From Actinomycetota bacterium (GTDB taxonomy: Bacteria > Actinomycetota > Aquicultoria > Subteraquimicrobiales > UBA9087): a stretch of 51,084 nt of DNA. The stretch covers positions 1 through 51,084 of the forward strand of contig JASEEZ010000013.1 in NCBI GenBank assembly GCA_030019215.1, in the 5' to 3' direction. Of this stretch, positions 8,052-14,716 are shown piece by piece; within the stretch, counting starts at the first letter, position 1; each line of letters opens with the position of its first letter. The notes below the pieces were generated by a model. It saw only the letters and a program-made list of their open reading frames with translations, was not told the origin of the DNA and made no database searches. Position numbers and translations under genes: made by a program.

Positions 8052-8348
8052 ATGAGTAAAATTATTGGGGTTACGGAAGCTCGCTCAAAATTAAGGAAGA
8101 TTCTCGACGACATTTCGAAAGAAAGAGAGCCCTACGTATTAACGAGGGGAAGCAAGCCCGAGGCGGTCATAATCCCATACGAGGAGTATCTAGCGATCGA
8201 GGAGCGAGCAAAAAAGCTCTGGAACGAGCGCTTTGAGCTAGCTCTTAAAAAGTCTCGTGCGCTCTTCAACGAGTGGCTGCGCAAGAGGGGTTACGATCCA
8301 GAAAAGCTGACGGAGGAAGAGGTAGAAAGGATAATTCGAAGTGCCTGA
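8052..8348 (+). CDS. Type II antitoxin, Phd/YefM family
   Basis: The 98-residue protein has the N-terminal Phd/YefM DNA-binding domain: VTEARSKLRKILDDI, then RGSKPEAVIIPYEEY. A charged C-terminal helix follows that would wrap the toxin. It should neutralise the PIN toxin and repress its own operon. The toxin's GTG start overlaps its stop by 8 bases, the usual antitoxin-first arrangement. A GGGGG ribosome site precedes the ATG. Confidence 0.9.
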   Translation: MSKIIGVTEARSKLRKILDDISKEREPYVLTRGSKPEAVIIPYEEYLAIEERAKKLWNERFELALKKSRALFNEWLRKRGYDPEKLTEEEVERIIRSA

Positions 8349-8751
8349 GAAGCCGCGGGTTGTTCTCGACACCAACGTTCTCGTCTCCGGTATCCTCTTT
8401 GGTGGAGCACCGGGTGAAATCATTGAACTGTGGCAGGAAGGGGCTCTCGATCTCGTTATTTCCCCTGAAACCCTAGCTGAGTTTATTGGAAAGCTAAGGT
8501 TTAAATTTGGCTTGCCTAGCGAACTCACCAATGAATGGCAAGACCTTTTAAGCGAGCGTGGTATCCACGTTATTCCCGAGTATAACACCAAAATCTGTCG
8601 CGATCCCGCGGACGATAAGTTCATTGACGTGGCTCTAGCGGCCAAGGCAGATCACTTGGTCACAGGAGATAAAGACCTGCTCGTACTCAAGAACTATCGC
8701 GGGGTGAAGATTTTAAAGCCAAAAGAACTCCTGGCGTTGATGAGAAAATAG
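8341..8751 (+). CDS. PIN-domain toxin (COG1569-type ribonuclease)
   Basis: The 136-residue protein has the PIN nuclease acidic set: D in VVLDTNVLVS near the N-terminus, E in LAEFIGKL, D residues in CRDPADDKFID and D in VTGDKDLL. PIN toxins are Mg-dependent RNases, often cutting tRNA or mRNA. It starts with GTG at 8341 inside the antitoxin gene, so the two are coupled. The pair lies between the ~118-bp direct repeats at 7709 and 8846, suggesting it arrived as a cassette. Confidence 0.9.
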   Translation: MPEKPRVVLDTNVLVSGILFGGAPGEIIELWQEGALDLVISPETLAEFIGKLRFKFGLPSELTNEWQDLLSERGIHVIPEYNTKICRDPADDKFIDVALAAKADHLVTGDKDLLVLKNYRGVKILKPKELLALMRK

Positions 8752-8806
8752 ACTGTAGCGGAAAGATTAGGAGGGAAATATCCCCCTTTCTTTAAAGATC
8801 CCCCCT

Positions 8807-8823
8807 CAGGTTCGAGTCCTGCC
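8807..8823 (+). repeat. tRNA T-arm fragment copy
   Basis: CAGGTTCGAGTCCTGCC is identical to the T arm of tRNA-Asn (10484-10500, opposite orientation) and to 10404-10420. The following CCAAGA-AGAACAACAAG string also matches the sequence after 10420. No other tRNA parts adjoin it. Confidence 0.8.
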
Positions 8824-8845
8824 CATCCAAGACAAGAACAACAAG

Positions 8846-8963
8846 GTTTGAGGTTGATGGAGAATTATTGGATTTTCTGCTTGAAGTTGCGTAGAGTAAA
8901 GACCTCAAAAACAAAAAGCCATACCCTGAGGTTCATTGACTACCGGAGTTGCAAATTAACTGG
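8846..8963 (+). repeat. Direct repeat R2 (right of toxin-antitoxin pair)
   Basis: This is the second copy of the repeat at 7709-7827, in the same orientation and diverged by scattered substitutions and small indels. With R1 it brackets about 1.0 kb holding the Phd/PIN operon. Confidence 0.85.
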
Positions 8964-9044
8964 TAGATGGGTTGGAGGGAAGTTGACAACGCCACTCCTA
9001 GTGGATGTTATTTGAACTACGTTGTCTGAAAGCTTAGTAAATAA

Positions 9045-9473
9045 TCATTCACCTATTAAATTCCTGGTTTGTCTGACAAATTCTTCGGCGCTCTGAAGCG
9101 CTTTCTTGGCACCATCGGAAGAAAAGTCATCCTCATAGTCGGCATTTTCTCTAAGAACCATCACAGTATGAAAGTCATCGACAAGCTGAGAGGAAAGGCG
9201 ATCCTTCTCAACGAAAAGAGCTTTTAGGGCGACCAAGAGACAGTAATGGCTAGCCTCTCGGTACCCCTCCGAGTAGATAAGGGCTCTTGCGGCATGAAAC
9301 ATCGAATAATAAGCCTGGATGGTGCCCCACTTGAAATTCTGTTGCTCGAAGCTCATTTTGGCCCATTTCAAATCGCGCTCAGCTGAGCCAATCTCCTTTT
9401 CAACCAGACCTTTGCCCTCTTTGAAAGGTTTTATTTTCCCCCGATCCAGACATTTCTTAAAATCAAGATTCAC
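9045..9473 (-). CDS. HEPN-domain protein
   Basis: This 142-residue helical protein belongs to the HEPN family paired with minimal nucleotidyltransferases. Typical features are AYYSMFHAARALIYSEGY followed by SH, and a late LRENADY, the R..ADY motif of this HEPN branch. Such proteins are often RNases or substrates of the partner nucleotidyltransferase. The GTG start at 9473 has a GGGAGG ribosome site and overlaps the stop of the nucleotidyltransferase gene by 11 bases, so they are translated together. Confidence 0.82.
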   Translation of the reverse strand: MNLDFKKCLDRGKIKPFKEGKGLVEKEIGSAERDLKWAKMSFEQQNFKWGTIQAYYSMFHAARALIYSEGYREASHYCLLVALKALFVEKDRLSSQLVDDFHTVMVLRENADYEDDFSSDGAKKALQSAEEFVRQTRNLIGE

Positions 9474-10032
9474 CCTTTTCCTCCCAGAGGACCATACCCT
9501 TCATTACCCGTTCATAAAAGACAGGTTCTTTCTCGGACATTGAAGCATATTCCGTTGGCGTTTTTACAACGAGCTGAATCTTTTCGGCCAGTTCATTTCC
9601 AAAGATAATATTTCGTATCTCTTCGGGCTCGTTTGTCATCACAAAGAGGTCGATATCGCTTTCCTCGGTATTTTTACCTTTAGCGGCGCTGCCAAAAAGC
9701 ACGATGCGCTTGCTGTATTCTTTTAATTTTTCAACCAGGGGATTTAACTCAACGATATTAAGCAGAACTTTAAACTGTCGAATGATGGGGTTGTCGATAT
9801 CAATGGAGTAAAATTTCATCCGCCCCTTCGTTTCCTGGATCAGGTATCCATCTTTGGCCAAATCCCTCAAGGCTTGATTAACTGCACCCGCGCTTAGGCC
9901 AGTAGCCTTGGTAATTTCAGCATCATAATATCTGGCGTCCGGTCGACTGGCCAAGAAGGCGAGAACGCGCTGATGACTTGTATTAATGAAACACGTTTGT
10001 GGCATTTGAGACTCCATCGAAGACATCTTCAT
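9463..10032 (-). CDS. Minimal nucleotidyltransferase with N-terminal winged-helix domain
   Basis: The 189-residue protein combines a winged-helix DNA-binding domain (about 18-85) with an MNT domain (about 95-185). The first has an AEITKATGLSAGAVNQALRDLA helix-turn-helix. The second carries VLFGSAAKGKNTEESDIDLF, that is GS-X9-D-X-D with the catalytic Asp pair. MNT/HEPN pairs can act as toxin-antitoxin modules in which the MNT modifies the HEPN partner. Fusion to a winged helix suggests it also represses its own operon, and a perfect palindrome overlaps its start. The ATG at 10032 lies inside that palindrome without a clear ribosome site; Met6 or Met10 are alternative starts. Confidence 0.83.
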   Translation of the reverse strand: MKMSSMESQMPQTCFINTSHQRVLAFLASRPDARYYDAEITKATGLSAGAVNQALRDLAKDGYLIQETKGRMKFYSIDIDNPIIRQFKVLLNIVELNPLVEKLKEYSKRIVLFGSAAKGKNTEESDIDLFVMTNEPEEIRNIIFGNELAEKIQLVVKTPTEYASMSEKEPVFYERVMKGMVLWEEKGES

Positions 10033-10050
10033 TTAAATGAAGATGTCTTC
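10019..10050. promoter_or_regulatory. Perfect 32-bp palindrome, likely operator of the MNT/HEPN operon
   Basis: Two 16-base arms (GAAGACATCTTCATTT and its complement) meet with no spacer. The palindrome directly follows the -10 box of the operon promoter and covers the expected transcription start and first codons. The first product has a winged-helix domain, so self-repression here is the likely function. Confidence 0.8.
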
Positions 10051-10079
10051 AGTATAATGAAAACTATGCTTGCCGTCAA
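10051..10079 (-). promoter_or_regulatory. Promoter of the MNT/HEPN operon
   Basis: On the minus strand TTGACG (10074-10079) and TATACT (10051-10056) are separated by exactly 17 nt, a good sigma-70-type match. The palindromic operator abuts the -10 box. Confidence 0.75.
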
Positions 10080-10125
10080 GTTGGTGAACTGCCTCACCTA
10101 AAATCTACTCTAAAATTGCATTGTT

Positions 10126-10171
10126 GCCTGCCCGCCAATGCCTAACGGCATTTAGGCGTTGGCAGGCGGGC
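10126..10171. repeat. Long GC-rich imperfect hairpin
   Basis: Two roughly 20-base arms (GCCTGCCCGCCAATGCC... and its partial complement) with a short loop lie in the intergenic region upstream of the MNT operon. The arms differ at about three positions. It resembles dispersed repeat hairpins rather than a terminator, since no T-run follows. Confidence 0.6.
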
Positions 10172-10440
10172 CTCAAACAGGAATCCGTCTGAAAGGGGAG
10201 GAATTTAAGCACTCATATTAAGACGAGGCCAGAGCAAAATATATACTCTGACCTGCTTAAAAGCCAATGTGCTCCCCGGGCAGGACTGCGCCCCCATCGC
10301 TCCGCTCTTTAAGGGGCAAACCCAATGTTTTCCCCTTAATATTCCCCTTTCCTTACGAAAGATTTCAGGAAGAGCCTCTCCCCCTGAAAAATATATCCCC
10401 GTCCAGGTTCGAGTCCTGCCTTTCCAAGAATAAGAACAAC
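10172..10440. other. Intergenic, with tRNA-Asn fragments
   Basis: No protein gene is seen. GCTCCCCGGGCAGGACT at 10271-10287 repeats exactly the 3' end of tRNA-Asn found at 10477-10493, on the same strand. CAGGTTCGAGTCCTGCC at 10404-10420 is an inverted T-arm copy. Together with the genuine tRNA 3' end the latter makes a ~97-bp imperfect inverted repeat centred on the terminator. Confidence 0.65.
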
Positions 10441-10469
10441 AAGAAAGCACCCGTATAGGGTGCTTTCTT
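10441..10469 (-). terminator. Intrinsic terminator after tRNA-Asn
   Basis: A 12-bp stem AAGAAAGCACCC/GGGTGCTTTCTT with a 5-nt loop begins 8 nt downstream of the tRNA-Asn 3' end. On the minus strand it is followed by the U-rich GTTGTTCTTATTC. Confidence 0.75.
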
Positions 10470-10515
10470 GTTATTTGCTCCCCGGGCAGGACTCGAACCT
10501 GCAACCTAGTGGTTA

Positions 10516-11059
10516 CACTTCTCCCCAATGTTTCCACTGGGAGTGGACTATCTCATCATCCAATTAGGATGTCGGGCGCTTCTTGAGCATTATTGGCCGG
10601 GGGTCCTCAGCCCTTAGTCTCTGCACGTTCCTGCCTACAAAAATCCCCTTTCAGCAGGCTTCGCTCAGGATTACCACACTACACTTCGGGGTGCAGTAAG
10701 GCTTCCCTGAATTCACCCGATTTTCTATCCCGACTCTCATCGAGACGCTGCGATTTGGCGTGAACTTCTCGGTGACAATTTGCGCAAAGGAGTACGCATT
10801 TCTCAAGTTCGTTTAGAACTCGATCCCAACTTCTGGCGTGACCGCTGTCGGAAATACCAAACTCTTTAATGGTTTCATCAAGATGATGAAACTCAAGTGC
10901 ATCGGTACAACTATCGTATCCACATATTTGGCACTTTCCGCCTAAATAATCGATTGCTTCTTCTCTTATCTTTTTGCGTCGTTTCTTGACTGCTTTGATA
11001 AGATACTCGCGGCGGTCTGCGTACTTGCGCTTGTCCAATGCCAGTTCACACCTCCCTTC
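10516..11059 (-). other. Group I intron (IC3-like) in the tRNA-Asn anticodon loop
   Basis: The 544-nt intron interrupts the anticodon between its second and third base. On the minus strand the conserved core elements occur in order: P-like TTCAGGGAAGCCT, Q-like AATCCTGAGCGAAGCC (its CCTGAG pairs with the P element to form P4), R-like GTGCAGAGACTA and S-like GAGATAGTCC. A terminal G precedes the 3' exon. These strongly resemble cyanobacterial tRNA-Leu and Azoarcus tRNA-Ile introns (IC3). A possible guide sequence GCAGC (10746-10750) could pair with exon CUGU plus flanking bases, which would put the HNH ORF in the P1 loop; that pairing is only a guess. Confidence 0.85.
10679..11038 (-). CDS. 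HNH endonuclease encoded in the group I intron
   Basis: The 119-residue protein has a basic N-terminal helix (KAVKKRRKKIREEA) and an HNH/zinc fold: CQIC, EFHHLD, then LLCANCHREVH. It would act as a homing endonuclease that spreads the intron into intron-less tRNA-Asn alleles. I prefer the TTG start at 11038, since AAGGGAGGTG sits about 10 nt upstream inside the intron; the open frame extends back into the 5' exon (GTG at 11071). The stop lies just before the Q element, and its last codons double as the P element, so coding and ribozyme core overlap. Confidence 0.85.
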   Translation of the reverse strand: MDKRKYADRREYLIKAVKKRRKKIREEAIDYLGGKCQICGYDSCTDALEFHHLDETIKEFGISDSGHARSWDRVLNELEKCVLLCANCHREVHAKSQRLDESRDRKSGEFREALLHPEV

Positions 11060-11156
11060 ACAGCCACCCACTCTACCATTGAGCTACCGGGGAATGTAGT
11101 TGTCGTAGTTTTTGTAGTCACGTAGCCCCGTAAAATATCTTTACGGGGTTGTCCAG

Positions 11157-11362
11157 CTAGTCCTGGTCTAACTGAATATTTAGTTTTCCAATGAACGCCG
11201 TAATTATCTTACCAATTTTCTCTATTAGACTCAAATGTCTCTGATATCGGTCCTCTGAAATAAAACAGGAAATTTTGAAACATCGTCGGCAATATTGTGG
11301 TAAAGAAGATCGGCTTTCTGCCAAAGAATGAGATCTTTAAAAGACTTCTTTTTATCCGTCAT
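11157..11362 (-). pseudogene. Remnant of a four-helix-bundle (23S rRNA intervening-sequence type) protein
   Basis: An ATG at 11362 opens 43 codons with SFKDLILWQKADLLYHNIAD and KFP, resembling the start of the four-helix-bundle S23/IVP family (pattern F-DL-VWQKA...FP). The frame stops at 11231. A second frame then reads plausible protein (RHLSLIEKIGKIITAF...) to a stop at 11157, which suggests a frameshift and an internal deletion. The intact family has about 115-125 residues, so even both halves together are short. The function of the family is poorly known. The region is otherwise empty. Confidence 0.45.
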
Positions 11363-11376
11363 CCATCAGCCCTTAA

Positions 11377-11436
11377 CTACATCACTATATTGCTACGTTG
11401 CTACGATTACTACATTGCTACATTGCTACCACAGCT
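11377..11436. repeat. Short-word repeat run (TTGCTAC / ACTAC)
   Basis: About 60 nt between the pseudogene and rpoD consist of loosely repeated words TTGCTACGT, TTGCTACG, ATTACTAC, ATTGCTACATTGCTAC. This is the same style of degenerate word repetition seen in other gaps of the window. Confidence 0.6.
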
Positions 11437-11438
11437 AC

Positions 11439-12602
11439 TCATTCAAGGAAGTCTTTCAATTTGGCGCTGCGAAGCGGCTGACGGAGCTTGCCCAGGGTCT
11501 TTGACTCGATCTGCCTGATGCGCTCCCTGGTAACACCAAAAACTCTGCCAACCTCTTCGAGGGTGCGGGGGTGACCATTCAGAAGCCCGAATCTCAATTC
11601 GATGACCTTTCTCTCCCGATCATTTAAGCTACTTAGAACCTTTCTCAGCTGCTCCTGAAGGAGCCTGAAGGATGCCGCATCAACGGGAACTATGGCCTCC
11701 TGGTCTTCAATGAAATCCCCAAGCTGGCTATCCTCTTCTTCTCCGATGGGTGTTTCCAAAGAAACGGGCTCCTGGGAAATCTTCAGTATCTCCCTGACCT
11801 TTTCGGGAGACAAATCCATCTCTCTGGCTATCTCTTCAGGGTTCGGCTCCCGCCCGAGCTCCTGCAGAAGTTGACGCTGCACCCTAACCAACTTGTTTAT
11901 GGTCTCGACCATATGGACAGGTATCCGGATAGTCCTTGCCTGATCAGCGATGGCTCGAGTAATCGCTTGCCTGATCCACCAGGTAGCATAAGTGGAAAAT
12001 TTGTATCCCTTTCGATAGTCGAACTTCTCCACCGCACGAATAAGACCTAGATTACCTTCCTGTATGAGATCAAGAAAGAGCATACCCCTTCCCACATATC
12101 GCTTAGCAATGGAAACGACCAATCTGAGATTGGCTTCGACCAGTCTTCTCTTTGCATTTTTTCCCTCTCGCTCAATACGCCGCAGATGGCGAATCTCTCT
12201 CCTGGTAAGATTGGTATCCTCCTCCAGTCTTTTTGCCGCCGCCTCACCCGCCTCTATCTTTTTAGCTAGCTCGACTTCCTGCTCAGCGGTGAGCAAAGGG
12301 ACCTTCCCGATCTCCTTTAAATACATGCGCACTGGATCGTTGGTGACCGCCTTGATGGAGACATCTAATTCTTTTTCAGCCCCCTCACCTTTGGTCTCCA
12401 CCTCGGTATCCTCCACCGCATCAACCACTTCAACTCCCTGCTCAGCCAAGTAAGAATAAATGTTCTTTATCTGCTCGGTGGTGAGATCGATCTCCTGTAA
12501 AACATCGGCTATCTCATCCGAGGACAGAGCGCCTTTTTCTTTCCCCTTGACAATCAATTTTTTAACTTCTTCTATTTCCAGCTCTTTCAATTCCGGTGTC
12601 AC
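11439..12602 (-). CDS. rpoD: Primary RNA polymerase sigma factor (sigma-70/RpoD)
   Basis: This housekeeping sigma factor directs RNA polymerase to -35/-10 promoters. The 387-residue protein has region 1.1 (about 1-60), an acidic linker and region 1.2 ([16 protein letters not shown]). Region 2 contains the core-binding and -10 segments [29 protein letters not shown] and [10 protein letters not shown]. Regions 3 and 4 follow, with the helix-turn-helix [15 protein letters not shown]. The start is probably the GTG at 12602. It lies about 100 nt downstream of dnaG on the same strand, the common dnaG-rpoD arrangement. The promoters noted in this window match its expected recognition. Confidence 0.97.
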   Translation of the reverse strand: MTPELKELEIEEVKKLIVKGKEKGALSSDEIADVLQEIDLTTEQIKNIYSYLAEQGVEVVDAVEDTEVETKGEGAEKELDVSIKAVTNDPVRMYLKEIGKVPLLTAEQEVELAKKIEAGEAAAKRLEEDTNLTRREIRHLRRIEREGKNAKRRLVEANLRLVVSIAKRYVGRGMLFLDLIQEGNLGLIRAVEKFDYRKGYKFSTYATWWIRQAITRAIADQARTIRIPVHMVETINKLVRVQRQLLQELGREPNPEEIAREMDLSPEKVREILKISQEPVSLETPIGEEEDSQLGDFIEDQEAIVPVDAASFRLLQEQLRKVLSSLNDRERKVIELRFGLLNGHPRTLEEVGRVFGVTRERIRQIESKTLGKLRQPLRSAKLKDFLE

Positions 12603-12698
12603 CTTTGCATCTTCCTTTTAATTTCACCTCGCCTACGGCGGGGGAGACAAAAACCTTAAGCTCTCTGGAATGTTCTACGTTCCCCAGAACGTATAAAT

Positions 12699-14483
12699 TT
12701 ACGTTCCCCGCAAATTCCTCCTTGCAGCCTCCAGTTGGAGTAATTCCTCAAAGAGAGCATCATACCGAGCGGGATTTTCGACAGGACTCAACCGCTCCAA
12801 CTTAGTTTTAAGACTACTTATTTGACGTTGAAGCTCAAATTCCTTGAGTTTGGATGAAAGTTCTTTAAAATATTCAGCTTCATCGCCGGAAAATAGCGGC
12901 TCTATCATGAGTTTGGAAATCAATTTTTGGAGCCTCTCCGAGACGTTGGTGAGCAAATCAGCCACATCCCCAACCGGAACCTTCTCGTTTATCCGCCGCC
13001 TCAGAATCACGAACAGCTCTCGGCAATCAGCGACAGTAAAATACTCCTCCCGCAATTCGGGAAGGTTTGCAGCAATTGTCTTGGGACAACGCAACAAAAA
13101 TTTGAGGACTTCCATCTCTGCAACTTCCTGAGCACTCAAACTAGTTCCAAAAGAAGCATCGACCGAGACGGCCTCCCTCGTCCTTGAACTGCCTTTTTTC
13201 AATTCAAGGAAAAGAGAGTCAAAAGAAACATTCAATCTTTGAGCCAGTTTTTTAAGATATGTTTCCTGAGCCACCGCATCGGGCAAAGCAGCCACAATGG
13301 GCAAAGCTTTCCTAGATGCTTTGACTAGCTGCCTCAAATCCTCCAGATCATAATCGGCGAGTATTTGCTCGAGGCAAAAATCGACCAACGGAACAGCTTT
13401 TTGTAGGAGATCCTCGAACCCATCCCTTCCACGGATGGTGACGAAGTCCGCTGGATCAGAATCCGGCGGCAGGGAAGCTACAAAGATGTCCACCTCTGAC
13501 TCTCCCAGCAGTTCCAGTCCTCTCTCCGCAGCAGTTTTACCCGCCGCATCGGCATCAAAAACCAGCACCACTTTGTCCGTGAAACGATTCAGCAAATGAA
13601 GGTGGTTGGAGGTAAAAGCCGTCCCACAGGTAGCCACAGTGTTCTTCATACCTGCCTGGTAAAGAGAGATCACATCGGTGTATCCCTCCACCACCAATGC
13701 TTGTTCAGTCTTGACTATCTCCCCCTTCGCCCAGGACAACCCGTAAAGCGTCGAACTTTTATGATAAGTGGGATTCTCTGGAGAGTTCATATACTTTGGA
13801 GTGTCGCTCTCTCTCAACACCCTCCCCCCAAAGGCAATTGCTCTCCCTTTTATGTCAAAGATCGGAAACATTATCCGGGAACGAAAGCGATCGATGAGGC
13901 GACGGCCCTCTTTTTCGAGTGCCAGGCCAGTCTCCACCAGCTCATCCGCCTTAAATCCCTTCTTATAGAGATAATTTATGAGTCCATCCCTTCGGGGAAG
14001 AGCGTAGCCGAGCCTAAAGAACTCGATGATGCGCGGTCCATAGCCGCGACTCTTGAGATACTCTCGTGCCTCTCTGCCCTCCTCCGTCCTGGCCAGTATG
14101 TAGTTGTAAAAATCCACCGCCTGCTGGTGGGCTTCGTAAAGCCGCGCCTGACGGGAGGCAAGCTCCCTCTCCCTCGCTGTCTGCTCAAAGCGAATCGTGT
14201 ATCCCACTCGATCAGCTAAGGCCTTAACCACCTCTGGAAAATCCAAATTATCCATCTTCATGACGAAGGTAAAGACGTTTCCGCCCTCCAAACACCCGAA
14301 ACAATGATAGAGTTGTTTGACGGGGTCGACCATGAAGGAGGGTGTCTTTTCCTTGTGGAAGGGGCAAAGAGCCTTGAAACTGCGCCCACTCTTTTTAAGA
14401 GTGACATACTCTGAGATAACTTCCACTATGTTATTTCTCTCTCTTATCTCGTTTATGTCCTCTTCTCTTATGGATCCAGCCAT
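12699..14483 (-). CDS. dnaG: DNA primase DnaG
   Basis: It synthesises RNA primers at the replication fork. The 594-residue protein has the N-terminal CHC2 zinc finger (CPFHKEKTPSF...YHCFGC, about 40-65). The RNA polymerase core and Toprim domain follow, with LVVEGYTDVISL and VLVFDADAAG, the acidic metal ligands. The C-terminal helicase-binding domain is less conserved. An AGGA ribosome site precedes the ATG at 14483. It probably forms an operon with rpoD downstream. Confidence 0.96.
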   Translation of the reverse strand: MAGSIREEDINEIRERNNIVEVISEYVTLKKSGRSFKALCPFHKEKTPSFMVDPVKQLYHCFGCLEGGNVFTFVMKMDNLDFPEVVKALADRVGYTIRFEQTARERELASRQARLYEAHQQAVDFYNYILARTEEGREAREYLKSRGYGPRIIEFFRLGYALPRRDGLINYLYKKGFKADELVETGLALEKEGRRLIDRFRSRIMFPIFDIKGRAIAFGGRVLRESDTPKYMNSPENPTYHKSSTLYGLSWAKGEIVKTEQALVVEGYTDVISLYQAGMKNTVATCGTAFTSNHLHLLNRFTDKVVLVFDADAAGKTAAERGLELLGESEVDIFVASLPPDSDPADFVTIRGRDGFEDLLQKAVPLVDFCLEQILADYDLEDLRQLVKASRKALPIVAALPDAVAQETYLKKLAQRLNVSFDSLFLELKKGSSRTREAVSVDASFGTSLSAQEVAEMEVLKFLLRCPKTIAANLPELREEYFTVADCRELFVILRRRINEKVPVGDVADLLTNVSERLQKLISKLMIEPLFSGDEAEYFKELSSKLKEFELQRQISSLKTKLERLSPVENPARYDALFEELLQLEAARRNLRGT

Positions 14484-14716
14484 AACAATCCTTTGTCCTC
14501 ACACATTGTTTTTGAAGATGGTGAAGTTCGCGTGGAACTCGTGGGGATCTTTCCATCTAGTTCAAGAGAGATTTAATGCTACTACCCATTATATAACGTC
14601 TCCACTAGCGAACAAGCGTTTGCTTAAACAAATTTTGTGAGTGCTTCTATATTTTTCGACGAAGGTGGGATGAAATCCTCCAAGGGGGGTGTGTTGCTGA
14701 ACGATCAAGAACGTGG

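Larger units (their letters stand above)
10478..11093 (-). tRNA. tRNA-Asn (GTT), split by a group I intron
   Basis: The 5' exon (11093-11060, 34 nt) has acceptor TCCCCGG, D arm GCTC-AATGGTA-GAGT and the anticodon stem GGTGG with CTGT. The 3' exon (10515-10478, 38 nt) gives TAA, stem CCACT, variable loop, T arm GCAGG-TTCGAGT-CCTGC, acceptor CCGGGGA and discriminator G. Joining them makes a 72-nt cloverleaf with loop CTGTTAA, anticodon GTT. Discriminator G and the overall sequence match bacterial tRNA-Asn. The exon ends in U and the intron ends in G, as group I splicing needs. CCA is not encoded. No other tRNA-Asn is seen in this window. Confidence 0.85.

Noticed and set aside
8238-8645. A 135-codon minus-strand frame opposite the Phd/PIN genes
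   Set aside because: It is antisense to two well-supported genes with promoter and overlapping stop/start, and has no family features.
10205-10537. A 110-codon minus-strand open frame
   Set aside because: It reads through the tRNA-Asn 3' exon, its terminator and tRNA fragments, with no family features or ribosome site.
10651-10675. An apparent copy of the GCTTCGCTCAGGA repeat near the HNH gene
   Set aside because: On the minus strand this is AATCCTGAGCGAAGCC, the Q element of the group I intron core, so the resemblance is chance.
11060-11093. Reading the 5' exon as the start of a tRNA-His (anticodon GTG)
   Set aside because: tRNA-His needs an extra 5' G and discriminator C; discriminator G, loop CTGTTAA after splicing and the group I boundaries all support tRNA-Asn.
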